Positions 1 through 5,038 of a DNA stretch of 5,220 bases are shown here, piece by piece (position 1 is the first letter of the stretch; every line of letters begins with the position of its first letter). Location of the stretch: positions 1 to 5,220 of the forward strand of contig WAQS01000021.1 in NCBI GenBank assembly GCA_015520115.1, in the 5' to 3' direction. The notes beneath the pieces were generated by a model that was given only the letters and a program-made list of their open reading frames with translations, did no database searches and had not been told where the DNA came from. The translations under genes were made by a program, and so were the position numbers. The DNA is from Ferroglobus sp. Lineage in GTDB: Archaea > Halobacteriota > Archaeoglobi > Archaeoglobales > Archaeoglobaceae.

Positions 1-191
1 CTCTGTTCCTCCAGAAACTTTTCCGTGTGCACTTTTAGCAGAAGACTTTCATCAACTTCCTCTGGCTCCAAAACAACAGCTCCGAGCTTTTTAAATTCTT
101 CAATTAAGCTTTCAAAACCTCTGTATCTGTCCCCAACTATGGGCCAATCCTTCCCAACAAACTCTTTGTGGAAAAAGATATACGTTGCCAT
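1..191 (-). CDS. Histone deacetylase / acetoin-utilization (AcuC-like) family protein, N-terminal 63 residues only
   Basis: The reading frame opens at an ATG (189-191) and runs off the left edge, so only the N-terminus is visible. It begins MATYIFFHKEF, continues through GKDWPIVGDRYRGFESL at about residues 13-29, and ends with LLLKVHTEKFLEE. Class II histone deacetylase-like enzymes have this order: a 'FH..F' first strand, an 'ERL/DRYR' segment that starts the first helix, and a 'LL.VHT.E(Y/F)L' element near residue 55. The catalytic His/Asp zinc site would lie beyond the edge and cannot be checked. Such enzymes hydrolyse acetyl-lysine or other acyl-amides; archaeal substrates are mostly unknown. 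The start lies 16 bp after the bud32 stop, with an AAAGGTAG purine stretch about 18 nt upstream, so it looks like the distal operon gene. The family call rests on remembered N-terminal motifs and is moderate. Confidence 0.6.
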   Translation of the reverse strand, partial: MATYIFFHKEFVGKDWPIVGDRYRGFESLIEEFKKLGAVVLEPEEVDESLLLKVHTEKFLEEQ

Positions 192-207
192 GAAAAACGA
201 TACTTCT

Positions 208-786
208 CTACCTTTCTATATACCTTCCCCTCTGCTCTATTTCCTTTAACCTCTCTAAAACCTCTTCGCTTCCACCACTCTCCAAATATCCCTGAAGAAA
301 AGCTTCTTTTAATCTCTCCCAGTTATCGTAGGCTGCTTTTAGTGACTCTATAAAAACGTGCAAATCCACTCCTTTAGCCTCCACCTCGTGACTGTGAAAA
401 GCCAGACCGAAATCTATCACGTAAATTTTTCCCTCCGAGTAAATCATGTTTCTTGGAGTTAGATCTCCGTGAATTATTCCAGCTGAGTGGAGCTTAGCTA
501 CTATTTTCCCAACCTCTCTGCAAAGTTCTTCGTTCATTACATCCTTCAACTCATCTCCCCTTATCCTTTCCATGACGATTTTATCGTTCTCCACGTCAAG
601 AATTATCGGCGTCGCCACTCCGGCTTTTCTCGCCTGAGAAATTATTCTCGCCTCAGCTCTCGTTCTCTTCTTTCTTATCTCTTCGTCAAGCTCCCTTATC
701 CTGTATCTCTTTCTCCTCCTTATCTTCTCAACGAAGTCTTCGTAAATCCTCACCTCGGCTTCCCCGCCGCGGTATACCTCTACCAT
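208..786 (-). CDS. bud32: KEOPS complex serine/threonine kinase/ATPase Bud32
   Basis: Bud32 is the small atypical RIO/piD261-type kinase of the KEOPS complex. It binds Kae1 and uses ATP to support t6A37 formation on tRNAs that read ANN codons. The 192-residue length is normal for stand-alone archaeal Bud32. Visible motifs are the glycine-rich start GGEAEVR (7-13), the ATP-site lysine in VEK (about 21), the helix TRAEARI (42-48) with its conserved Glu, the catalytic loop IIHGDLTPRNM (104-114; D108, N113), the metal-binding DFG (125-127), and the basic C-terminal tail RGRYIER. The ATG overlaps the kae1 stop by 7 bp (ATGGTAG). It has a GAGGTG ribosome binding site at 795-800, 8 nt upstream, inside the end of kae1. 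Many euryarchaea fuse Kae1 and Bud32 into one protein; here they are separate and co-expressed. Confidence 0.96.
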   Translation of the reverse strand: MVEVYRGGEAEVRIYEDFVEKIRRRKRYRIRELDEEIRKKRTRAEARIISQARKAGVATPIILDVENDKIVMERIRGDELKDVMNEELCREVGKIVAKLHSAGIIHGDLTPRNMIYSEGKIYVIDFGLAFHSHEVEAKGVDLHVFIESLKAAYDNWERLKEAFLQGYLESGGSEEVLERLKEIEQRGRYIER

Positions 787-1748
787 CTAATTTCCACCTC
801 GTCTATTCTGAAGTTCGGTAAAACTCTTGAGTCCTCTATTTTCGTCTCGTAACCATGTTTGTACATCAGCAATCCGGTGTAAGCTATCATTGCCCCGTTG
901 TCCCCCATCAACTCCTTCGGAGGAGCGTAGAATTTTGCTCCCCTATCCTCGCACATAATCCTGAGAATTTCCTGCAACCTTTTGTTAGCTCCAACTCCTC
1001 CGACTAAAAGCAGTTCGTCAAGCTCAAGAAAAGCCATAGCTCTTTCGGAAACTTCCGCTACCATGGAAAAAGTCGTTTCCTGAAAGCTGTAGGCTATGTC
1101 CTCCTTCTTTTCTCCAGCGTCGTAGTACTTTTGTGCAGCGGTAACAACTCCGCTAAAAGATAAATCCATTCCCTTAACCACGTAAGGAAGTTTTAGGTAT
1201 CTTCTACCCATCTTAGCAAGCTCTTCAATCCTTGGTCCTCCGGGATGCGGTAATCCCATGTACCTCGCTAACTTGTCTATTGCATTGCCCAAACCTATAT
1301 CGAGCGTTTCTCCGAAAACTCTGTATCTTTTTCCCCTCTTCGCAATTATCTGGGTGTTTCCTCCACTTACGTAAACAGCCACGGGATTTTTTGCTTTCGT
1401 TGTCCACTTCCCGACTTCAACGTGAGCGAGGCAATGATTGACTCCGACAAGAGGCTTTTCAAGTTTTAAGGCTAAGGTTCTCGCAGCAGTAGCCACGATC
1501 CTAAGGCAAGGGCCCAATCCCGGACCCTGAGAAAAAGCTATAAGATCGATCTTCTCCGGATCTATTTTAGAAAAAACTTTCTTCAGAACTTTCCCTATTT
1601 CCTCAGAATGGTGCTGCGCCGCTTCTCTCGGATGAATTCCTCCAGAAGGGGGGATATATGGAGAGTTTTCGAGAACTAAAACTTCCTTCTCATTAACTAC
1701 CCCTACACTTAAATTCCAAGCTGTTCCTTCGATGCCTAAAGCGATCAT
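780..1748 (-). CDS. kae1: tRNA N6-threonylcarbamoyladenosine synthase subunit Kae1 (TsaD family)
   Basis: Kae1 is the catalytic KEOPS subunit. It transfers threonylcarbamoyl from TC-AMP to A37 of ANN-decoding tRNAs. The protein is 322 residues, normal for an unfused Kae1. It has the ASKHA fold signatures [14 protein letters not shown] (5-18) and [11 protein letters not shown] (37-47). The metal-binding histidines sit in NHCLAHVE (H105, H109). VSGGNT (128-132) and [14 protein letters not shown] (146-159) form the nucleotide/substrate loops, and GDNGAM near 282-287 supplies the conserved Asp (D283). All key residues are present. The ATG lies inside the rps27ae stop (ATGA, 4-bp overlap), and no strong ribosome binding site precedes it, so coupling to S27ae translation is likely. 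Older 'O-sialoglycoprotein endopeptidase' names for this family are not supported. Other KEOPS subunits (Pcc1, Cgi121) are not in the window. Confidence 0.97.
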   Translation of the reverse strand: MIALGIEGTAWNLSVGVVNEKEVLVLENSPYIPPSGGIHPREAAQHHSEEIGKVLKKVFSKIDPEKIDLIAFSQGPGLGPCLRIVATAARTLALKLEKPLVGVNHCLAHVEVGKWTTKAKNPVAVYVSGGNTQIIAKRGKRYRVFGETLDIGLGNAIDKLARYMGLPHPGGPRIEELAKMGRRYLKLPYVVKGMDLSFSGVVTAAQKYYDAGEKKEDIAYSFQETTFSMVAEVSERAMAFLELDELLLVGGVGANKRLQEILRIMCEDRGAKFYAPPKELMGDNGAMIAYTGLLMYKHGYETKIEDSRVLPNFRIDEVEIRW

Positions 1749-1921
1749 CTCTTAAATTCGGTGTAACCGCATTTGCCACAAGTTCTCCTATCTTTGTGTT
1801 CTGCCATGAAAACTCCTTCTCCGCACCTCGGACAGAACTTCCTCGTCCTAACAACTCTGTCCCCTTTAATTTCGTAGTATCTGGAGACTACTTCCTTTCC
1901 TTTTCCGCCACCCTTAGCCAA
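1745..1921 (-). CDS. rps27ae: 30S ribosomal protein S27ae (eS31)
   Basis: This short gene (58 residues) is read from a TTG start at 1919-1921. The protein begins [18 protein letters not shown] and ends [10 protein letters not shown]. Two CxxC pairs, CPRC (30-33) and CGKC (48-51), form the C4 zinc finger of the archaeal/eukaryotic S27a family; no ubiquitin domain is present, as expected in archaea. It is a small-subunit protein near the head/beak of the 30S. The TTG is supported by a strong GGGGGTGA ribosome binding site at 1928-1935, 6 nt upstream, and by the family's usual N-terminal K/G-rich start. The only in-frame ATG is codon 39, inside the zinc finger, and would destroy the protein. The gene starts 2 bp after rps24e stops and overlaps kae1 by 4 bp. 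Confidence 0.95.
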   Translation of the reverse strand: MAKGGGKGKEVVSRYYEIKGDRVVRTRKFCPRCGEGVFMAEHKDRRTCGKCGYTEFKR

Positions 1922-1923
1922 GC

Positions 1924-2232
1924 TTACTCACCCCCTTCACCTTCACTCTCCTCTTTACCTCCGAAGTTCCTCCTCAAAACGTGTTCCTCCTCGATGCTTC
2001 TCATGTCCTCCTCACTATCGTAGATTTTGGCATAGCCAACCGCTTCAGTTTTCCCGAATTCGTTTCTCATCCAGTCGATCACGGTGGTGTTTAAATCGGC
2101 GTTTAGCAAAGCGGCAAGCTTCTCCCTGACTTCACTCCTCTTCGGCGTGGCTCCGTTGAATGTTATTCTGAAGTACACCTCCCTCCTCTTAAGGAGCGGG
2201 TTGTACCTCTCTTTTTCTATTCTCAGCTCCAT
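1924..2232 (-). CDS. rps24e: 30S ribosomal protein S24e (eS24)
   Basis: This is an archaeal/eukaryotic small-subunit protein of 102 residues. It begins [19 protein letters not shown], the characteristic S24e opening in which 'NPLLKR(R/K)E' is the family signature. [16 protein letters not shown] follows at about 25-40, and the C-terminal half has the [12 protein letters not shown] segment typical of the family. The protein ends in an acidic, glycine-rich tail ([10 protein letters not shown]) of the kind often seen in archaeal S24e. The start overlaps the upstream DUF359 gene by 10 bp and has a near-perfect GGAGGTG ribosome binding site (2238-2244, 5 nt spacing), so it can initiate independently at high rate despite the overlap. 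rps27ae follows 2 bp after the stop. The S24e-S27ae pairing is standard in archaea. Confidence 0.96.
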   Translation of the reverse strand: MELRIEKERYNPLLKRREVYFRITFNGATPKRSEVREKLAALLNADLNTTVIDWMRNEFGKTEAVGYAKIYDSEEDMRSIEEEHVLRRNFGGKEESEGEGGE

Positions 2233-2795
2233 TTCAACACCTCCTCGATCATTTTCATAACCCTATCGTTTTTTTCGGCTTCAAACTTCTGGAGAAGATT
2301 GAGTATTAGAACTTTTTCACCAACTTCATAAGCGGAGATTCCAACGGAGGGAATTCCGTAGAGTATAAGAGAACCAGCCGGCATTATAGCTGCTAAGACG
2401 AGGGACGCCAAGTCTTCCTCCCCTTTAATGATGATTGCTGTTCTCTTCCTTCCAAGATTTTTAACAGCCTCAATCAACTTCCCTACCAAATCCTCGCTTA
2501 TGCAGCTTTGAGGATTTTCAGCCTCCACCTTCTCGTAGTTTTCAAGCAGTTTTGACATCCTCGCCGAAAAATCTTCGCCAAGTTTCTCTCTTTCCGTTTT
2601 GTAGTCCAAAACAACAATATCTGGCTTGTATCCGGCTTGAAGCGTGTATAAACTTACCAGATCCCCTATGCAAGCCACGTACTTTGCTTTCCTTAACTCT
2701 TCAATTTTTTTAACCAAATCAGCCCCTCTACCTCTGTACACTTTGCCGTAAGGTTTCTGGAGTTCTTCCCTAAGAGACTCCGGCATTCTTAGCAT
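2223..2795 (-). CDS. GTP-dependent dephospho-CoA kinase (DUF359 family)
   Basis: This is the archaeal DUF359 family. Its characterised Thermococcus kodakarensis member phosphorylates dephospho-CoA with GTP, the last step of CoA synthesis, and is unrelated to bacterial CoaE. The protein is 190 residues. Visible conserved elements are LREELQKPYG (8-17), the ACIGDLVS loop (41-48, with GD), the DYKTER motif (64-69), NPQSCIS (94-100), IKGEEDLASL (123-132) and LYGIPSVG (145-152). This matches the family order throughout. The gene begins 1 bp after spt4 (TGA-A-ATG) with only a weak GTGAG upstream, so coupled translation is likely. A second in-frame ATG at codon 4 (2784-2786) is an alternative start. 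The 3' end overlaps rps24e by 10 bp. Function is assigned by family, not shown here. Confidence 0.92.
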   Translation of the reverse strand: MLRMPESLREELQKPYGKVYRGRGADLVKKIEELRKAKYVACIGDLVSLYTLQAGYKPDIVVLDYKTEREKLGEDFSARMSKLLENYEKVEAENPQSCISEDLVGKLIEAVKNLGRKRTAIIIKGEEDLASLVLAAIMPAGSLILYGIPSVGISAYEVGEKVLILNLLQKFEAEKNDRVMKMIEEVLKWS

Positions 2796-2796
2796 T

Positions 2797-2985
2797 TCAG
2801 CTCACTGTTAAAGCGTACTTTCCGGGATACCTAATTCCAAGTTTTTTCGCTATCTCGCTCTTTTCTGGGTCTATTATCACCAAGTATCCGTACCAGTTTT
2901 TCGTGAAATCCCTTCCTCCGCAGATTTTGCAAACGGTGGCTTCACTCGTTATGTATTTGCAAGATTTACAAGCTACTTCCGTCAT
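2797..2985 (-). CDS. spt4: Transcription elongation factor Spt4 (RpoE'')
   Basis: Spt4 is a small zinc protein that pairs with the NGN domain of Spt5 and keeps RNA polymerase processive. The protein has 62 residues, typical for archaea. Four cysteines in two CxxC pairs (C6/C9 and C19/C22) form the zinc site. The motif CxxCKYIT at the start and CGGRDFTKNWYGYLVIIDPE at 22-41 (GG..FT..W.G...I.DPE) are Spt4 hallmarks, and KYAL near the C-terminus is also conserved. The ATG overlaps the rpo7 stop by 4 bp (ATGA). It has a GGAGG ribosome binding site at 2993-2997, 7 nt upstream, inside rpo7. Adjacency to rpo7 is a common archaeal arrangement and explains the old name RpoE''. Confidence 0.96.
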   Translation of the reverse strand: MTEVACKSCKYITSEATVCKICGGRDFTKNWYGYLVIIDPEKSEIAKKLGIRYPGKYALTVS

Positions 2986-3548
2986 GCCTTCTCCTCCAGA
3001 ATCTTCTTGATCTCCTCCTCAAGCCACTTTATTGCTCCAAGCCAGGGCTGACGCATTGTCAATCCTATTTTACTTTTTGTCGGATCTCGCTCTTTCAGGC
3101 TGAGAGCAACTATTCTCACCCTCACGGCATCCCCTTCTTCAAGTGATTTCTTCGTCTCCTTCCCTATTAACCTCTTGTTCTTCTCATCGTAAACGATGTA
3201 GTCGTCCATTATCTGGCTCATGTGAAGCAATCCGTCCATTGGTCCTATCGAAACAAAGGCTCCGAATTCAACTACTTCCACAACCTCCCCCTCTACAACC
3301 TCCTGAAGAAGAGGTTTGAAGGTTATCGCATTGAAAACAACGTCAAAGTAAACTCCTCCATCCCCCTCAATTATCCTTCCCTCACCTATTTCCTCTATGC
3401 TCTCTATACCAACTATTATCCCGCATTCTCTGTCCAGTTTTCCCTCAAACTGCTCCCAGAGAAGTTCGTTAATTACCTCCTCCATATCCTCCCCGAGCCT
3501 GTCCGGAGGGACTCTGACAGTGTCCTTAATTTTGACCCTCGCATACAT
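2982..3548 (-). CDS. rpo7: DNA-directed RNA polymerase subunit Rpo7 (RpoE', Rpb7 homologue)
   Basis: Rpo7 forms the polymerase stalk with Rpo4, helps open the promoter and binds the emerging RNA. The 188-residue length matches the family. The N-terminal tip domain (about 1-78) opens with MYARVKIKDTVRVPP, the typical Rpb7 start, and includes GDGGVYFDVVFNAITFKP. The S1 RNA-binding domain spans about 82-167 with GEVVEVVEFGAFVSIGPMDGL and a C-terminal IGLTMRQPWLG signature. A charged helix (EEEIKKILEEK) ends the protein. It is the first gene of the operon: the ATG is preceded by a GGTGAT ribosome binding site 5 nt upstream and by a TATA-like element about 45 nt upstream. spt4 overlaps its stop by 4 bp. 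Confidence 0.97.
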   Translation of the reverse strand: MYARVKIKDTVRVPPDRLGEDMEEVINELLWEQFEGKLDRECGIIVGIESIEEIGEGRIIEGDGGVYFDVVFNAITFKPLLQEVVEGEVVEVVEFGAFVSIGPMDGLLHMSQIMDDYIVYDEKNKRLIGKETKKSLEEGDAVRVRIVALSLKERDPTKSKIGLTMRQPWLGAIKWLEEEIKKILEEKA

Positions 3549-3553
3549 TTAAC

Positions 3554-3559
3554 ATCACC
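3554..3559 (-). promoter_or_regulatory. Ribosome binding site of rpo7
   Basis: GGTGAT lies 5 nt before the rpo7 ATG and pairs with the archaeal 16S rRNA 3' tail. It shows that the operon mRNA has a leader of at least 12 nt, so the transcript is not leaderless. This constrains where the rpo7 promoter can be. Confidence 0.75.
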
Positions 3560-3581
3560 GTAAAAGCATGCATAGTTTTTC

Positions 3582-3597
3582 GGAAACAGTTTTTAAA
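3582..3597 (+). promoter_or_regulatory. Candidate promoter of nth (BRE + TATA)
   Basis: GGAAAC followed by TTTTTAAA (3590-3597) resembles an archaeal BRE/TATA pair. With the TATA centre near 3593.5, transcription should start around 3617-3620, at or within a few bases of the GTG start of nth. No ribosome binding site precedes the GTG. A leaderless nth transcript is therefore inferred. The same AT-rich core is the candidate TATA for the divergent rpo7 operon. Confidence 0.5.
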
Positions 3598-3600
3598 GGT
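3588..3600 (-). promoter_or_regulatory. Candidate promoter of the rpo7 operon (TATA-like)
   Basis: On the minus strand the core reads CCTTTAAAAAC (TATA-like centre near 3593). A start site about 26 nt downstream would fall near 3567, giving a leader of about 19 nt that includes the GGTGAT ribosome binding site. That fits well. An alternative box, CTATGCAT near 3570-3577 after a GAAAAA BRE-like run, would put the start site at the ATG and exclude the ribosome binding site, so it is less likely. The BRE upstream of the preferred box is weak. Confidence 0.5.
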
Positions 3601-3616
3601 TATCTTACTTTACCCT

Positions 3617-4258
3617 GTGAACTGGGAATGGCTTATAAATGTAATGGAAAACGAAGCGAAGAAAAGAAACGCTGCGGTGTTCTGGAAAGAAGAGCGCGAT
3701 CCATTCAAAATTCTTGTTTCGGCAATTTTAAGCACGAGAACGAGAGACGAGGCAACAATAGAAGCTTCCGAGAGGTTGTTCAGACTCGTGAAAACTCCGG
3801 AAGATCTTGCAAAGATGAAAGTCGAAAAGATAGAGGAACTCATCAGAGGTGTCGGCTTTTACAGAGAAAAAGCTAAAAAGCTGAAAAAGCTCGGGGAGGT
3901 TCTTGTCAAAGAGTTCAATTCTAAAGTTCCGGATAAGCTCGAAGATCTTCTAAGCCTTCCGGGAGTGGGGAGGAAAGTTGCGAACGTCGTTTTGGCTGAA
4001 GCGTTTGGAAAGGAAGCTATAGCGGTAGACACCCACGTTCACAGGATTTCGAACAGGCTTGGGTTGGTTGAGACGAAAACTCCAGAAGAGACCGAAGAGG
4101 AGCTGAAAAAGATAGTTCCAAAAGAGTACTGGAGAAGAGTTAACAAAGCCATGGTAGGCTTCGGACAAACGGTGTGTAAGCCAATAAAACCGAAGTGCAA
4201 CGAATGCAAGCTGGTAGAGATTTGCAAATACGGAAAATCACTCCTTAAAGGCAGTTAG
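3617..4258 (+). CDS. nth: Endonuclease III (bifunctional DNA glycosylase/AP lyase)
   Basis: This base-excision-repair enzyme removes oxidised pyrimidines and cleaves the abasic site. The protein has 213 residues. The helix-hairpin-helix is [13 protein letters not shown] (114-126) with catalytic lysine K120. The catalytic aspartate D138 is in [14 protein letters not shown]. The [4Fe-4S] cluster cysteines follow C-x6-C-x2-C-x5-C (C187, C194, C197, C203). With the GTG start, K120, D138 and the four cysteines carry the same numbers as in Escherichia coli Nth, which supports that start; a later in-frame ATG is codon 10. The segment ILSTRTRDE (37-45) has Arg where E. coli Nth has the helix-inserting Gln41, as in other archaeal members. 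The gene is divergent from the rpo7 operon, and its last 21 bp overlap the end of nikR. It has no ribosome binding site, so a leaderless mRNA is likely. Confidence 0.95.
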   Translation: MNWEWLINVMENEAKKRNAAVFWKEERDPFKILVSAILSTRTRDEATIEASERLFRLVKTPEDLAKMKVEKIEELIRGVGFYREKAKKLKKLGEVLVKEFNSKVPDKLEDLLSLPGVGRKVANVVLAEAFGKEAIAVDTHVHRISNRLGLVETKTPEETEEELKKIVPKEYWRRVNKAMVGFGQTVCKPIKPKCNECKLVEICKYGKSLLKGS

Positions 4259-4648
4259 AAACTTCACAAACCTTACCCCCTTCACCGCAGAGACCTTATC
4301 TGAGATTTCCTTAATTCTCTTCATGTCTCCCCTGAGAATTATCATTTCCAAGCATAGATCCTTTTTAAGATGAAGGTGCAAACTTGCGAGAATGATGTCA
4401 GAAAACTCGTGCTGTAAGTCGATGAGAGTGTCGCTAACCCCTTTTACTTCATGATCGTATACAACGTTAAGAACGCCGACGGCTTCTCCTTCTTCCCTCT
4501 CAAGCCATTTGTACTCGATTATATAGCTCCTTATAGCATCTCTAATCGCCTCACTCCTTGAAGAATAACCTCTTCTTCCGATGATGCTATCAAATTCTTC
4601 AAGGAGGTTTTTCGGAAGACTGACACCAATTCTCGTAATTTCCTCCAT
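4238..4648 (-). CDS. nikR: Nickel-responsive transcriptional regulator NikR
   Basis: NikR is a tetrameric ribbon-helix-helix repressor/activator that binds DNA when loaded with Ni(II). The protein has 136 residues. The DNA-binding domain spans about 1-48: a strand [16 protein letters not shown], then [17 protein letters not shown]. The C-terminal ACT-like metal-binding domain carries the full square-planar nickel site: H80, H91, H93 and C99, with the 11-2-6 spacing of E. coli H76/H87/H89/C95. All ligands are intact, so it should sense nickel; targets in this lineage are probably nickel uptake or nickel-enzyme genes, none of which lies in the window. There is no ribosome binding site before the ATG, and a TATA-like box 22 nt upstream suggests a leaderless mRNA. 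Its 3' end is antisense to the end of nth. Confidence 0.95.
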   Translation of the reverse strand: MEEITRIGVSLPKNLLEEFDSIIGRRGYSSRSEAIRDAIRSYIIEYKWLEREEGEAVGVLNVVYDHEVKGVSDTLIDLQHEFSDIILASLHLHLKKDLCLEMIILRGDMKRIKEISDKVSAVKGVRFVKFLTAFKE

Positions 4649-4670
4649 GAAAAAAACAATCTATAAAAGT

Positions 4671-4685
4671 TTTAAAAATTTACCG
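4671..4685 (-). promoter_or_regulatory. Candidate nikR promoter (leaderless)
   Basis: On the minus strand GGTAAA is followed by TTTTTAAA (4671-4678). The box centre lies about 26 nt from the nikR ATG (4648), which predicts transcription starting at the start codon. A second AT-rich match, TTTTATAG (4662-4669), is too close to the ATG for a start site outside the gene. I see no GTATGA-type NikR dyad and no clear inverted repeat here, so autoregulation is not supported by the sequence. Confidence 0.45.
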
Positions 4686-4703
4686 AAAAATCTGAAGAAG
4701 GGA
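4686..4703 (-). terminator. Possible oligo-T terminator after spoVG-like gene
   Basis: After the stop codon, the spoVG-strand RNA meets CTTCTTC and then a run of five T residues (4686-4690), with another T5 run at 4674-4678. Archaeal polymerases stop at such U-tracts without a hairpin. The tract sits inside the nikR promoter region, so read-through from spoVG into nikR is also possible. Confidence 0.3.
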
Positions 4704-4961
4704 TTATATCTGGTTCTTGTAAGCTTCCAATACCGCATTCACTATTTTCTCTCTCGCCTCTCTACTCGTCGGATGGAATATGTCCTGATAACTTCCATCT
4801 TTCGCCTTCCTACTTGGCATGCTAACCCAAAGCCCGCTTTCTCCTTCTACAATTTTTATTCCCTTCACAACAAACTCGTTGTCCAAACTCACGGACGCGT
4901 AGGCTTTAATTACACCATTTCCCTTCGTCTTATATATTCTTACTTCTGTTATTTCCGCCAA
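4704..4961 (-). CDS. SpoVG-family nucleic-acid-binding protein
   Basis: With the preferred TTG start (4959-4961) the protein has 85 residues and begins MAEITEVRIYK, the usual SpoVG opening. Conserved blocks are IKAYASVSLDNEFVVKGIKIVEG (18-40), GLWVSMPSRKAKDG (43-56) and DIFHPTSREAREKIVNAVLEAY (60-81), matching the family from end to end. In bacteria SpoVG binds DNA and/or RNA and regulates septation, virulence and metabolism; its archaeal role is unknown. An upstream in-frame TTG (4965-4967) would add two residues, but it lies only 2 nt from the GGAGGT ribosome binding site (4970-4975), whereas the chosen TTG is 8 nt away and fits the family N-terminus. It has its own TATA box and sits between an unknown gene and nikR, all on the same strand, with a 55-bp gap to nikR. 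Confidence 0.9.
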   Translation of the reverse strand: MAEITEVRIYKTKGNGVIKAYASVSLDNEFVVKGIKIVEGESGLWVSMPSRKAKDGSYQDIFHPTSREAREKIVNAVLEAYKNQI

Positions 4962-4969
4962 ATCCAACT

Positions 4970-4975
4970 ACCTCC
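4970..4975 (-). promoter_or_regulatory. Ribosome binding site of the spoVG-like gene
   Basis: GGAGGT is a near-consensus site. It is 2 nt from one TTG and 8 nt from the next in-frame TTG, and so favours the latter as the start. Confidence 0.7.
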
Positions 4976-5005
4976 GGATTTTTGTTCTCAAAGCATCTGT
5001 TTCAG

Positions 5006-5022
5006 CGTTTATAAACTTTTTG
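5006..5022 (-). promoter_or_regulatory. Promoter of the spoVG-like gene (BRE/TATA)
   Basis: On the minus strand a purine-rich BRE-like CAAAAAG precedes a strong TATA box TTTATAAA (5008-5015). A start site about 26 nt downstream falls near 4985, giving a leader of roughly 24 nt that contains the GGAGGT site. The box is part of a perfect 10-bp palindrome (GTTTATAAAC). This is the cleanest promoter in the window and indicates that spoVG is transcribed independently of the unknown gene upstream. Confidence 0.65.
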
Positions 5023-5038
5023 GTTAAATTTTATTGAA

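Larger units (their letters stand above)
1..3548 (-). other. Predicted operon rpo7-spt4-DUF359-rps24e-rps27ae-kae1-bud32-deacetylase
   Basis: Eight genes run head to tail on one strand. Junctions, in transcription order, are a 4-bp overlap, a 1-bp gap, a 10-bp overlap, a 2-bp gap, a 4-bp overlap, a 7-bp overlap and a 16-bp gap. I see no room for an internal terminator. Several internal genes (spt4, rps24e, rps27ae, bud32) have strong ribosome binding sites placed inside the preceding gene, while the DUF359 gene and kae1 seem to rely on coupling. The rpo7-to-bud32 order is familiar from euryarchaea; the deacetylase-like gene at the end is less expected. Confidence 0.8.

Noticed and set aside
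487..852. Plus-strand 121-codon frame opposite bud32 and the end of kae1
   Set aside because: It is the antisense shadow of conserved bud32 sequence, without a family match or ribosome binding site.
780..1748. Kae1 as a secreted O-sialoglycoprotein endopeptidase
   Set aside because: That name comes from early annotation. The KEOPS partner bud32 next door and the t6A family motifs indicate tRNA modification, and there is no signal peptide.
3222..3563. Plus-strand 113-codon frame opposite rpo7
   Set aside because: It is antisense to the S1 and tip domains of Rpo7 and its product looks like low-complexity translated complement.
3631..3640. CTTATAAAT as a TATA box
   Set aside because: It lies inside the nth coding region and would start transcription near 3662, beyond both the GTG and the ATG at codon 10.
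3568..3876. Plus-strand 102-codon frame overlapping the start of nth
   Set aside because: It is out of frame with nth, rich in Arg, Lys and Ser as expected from a shifted reading frame, and contradicted by the complete Nth protein.
4581..5027. Plus-strand open frame of 148 codons opposite nikR and the spoVG-like gene
   Set aside because: It runs antisense to two genes with clear family matches and through their promoters, its protein has no recognisable motif, and it has no ribosome binding site.
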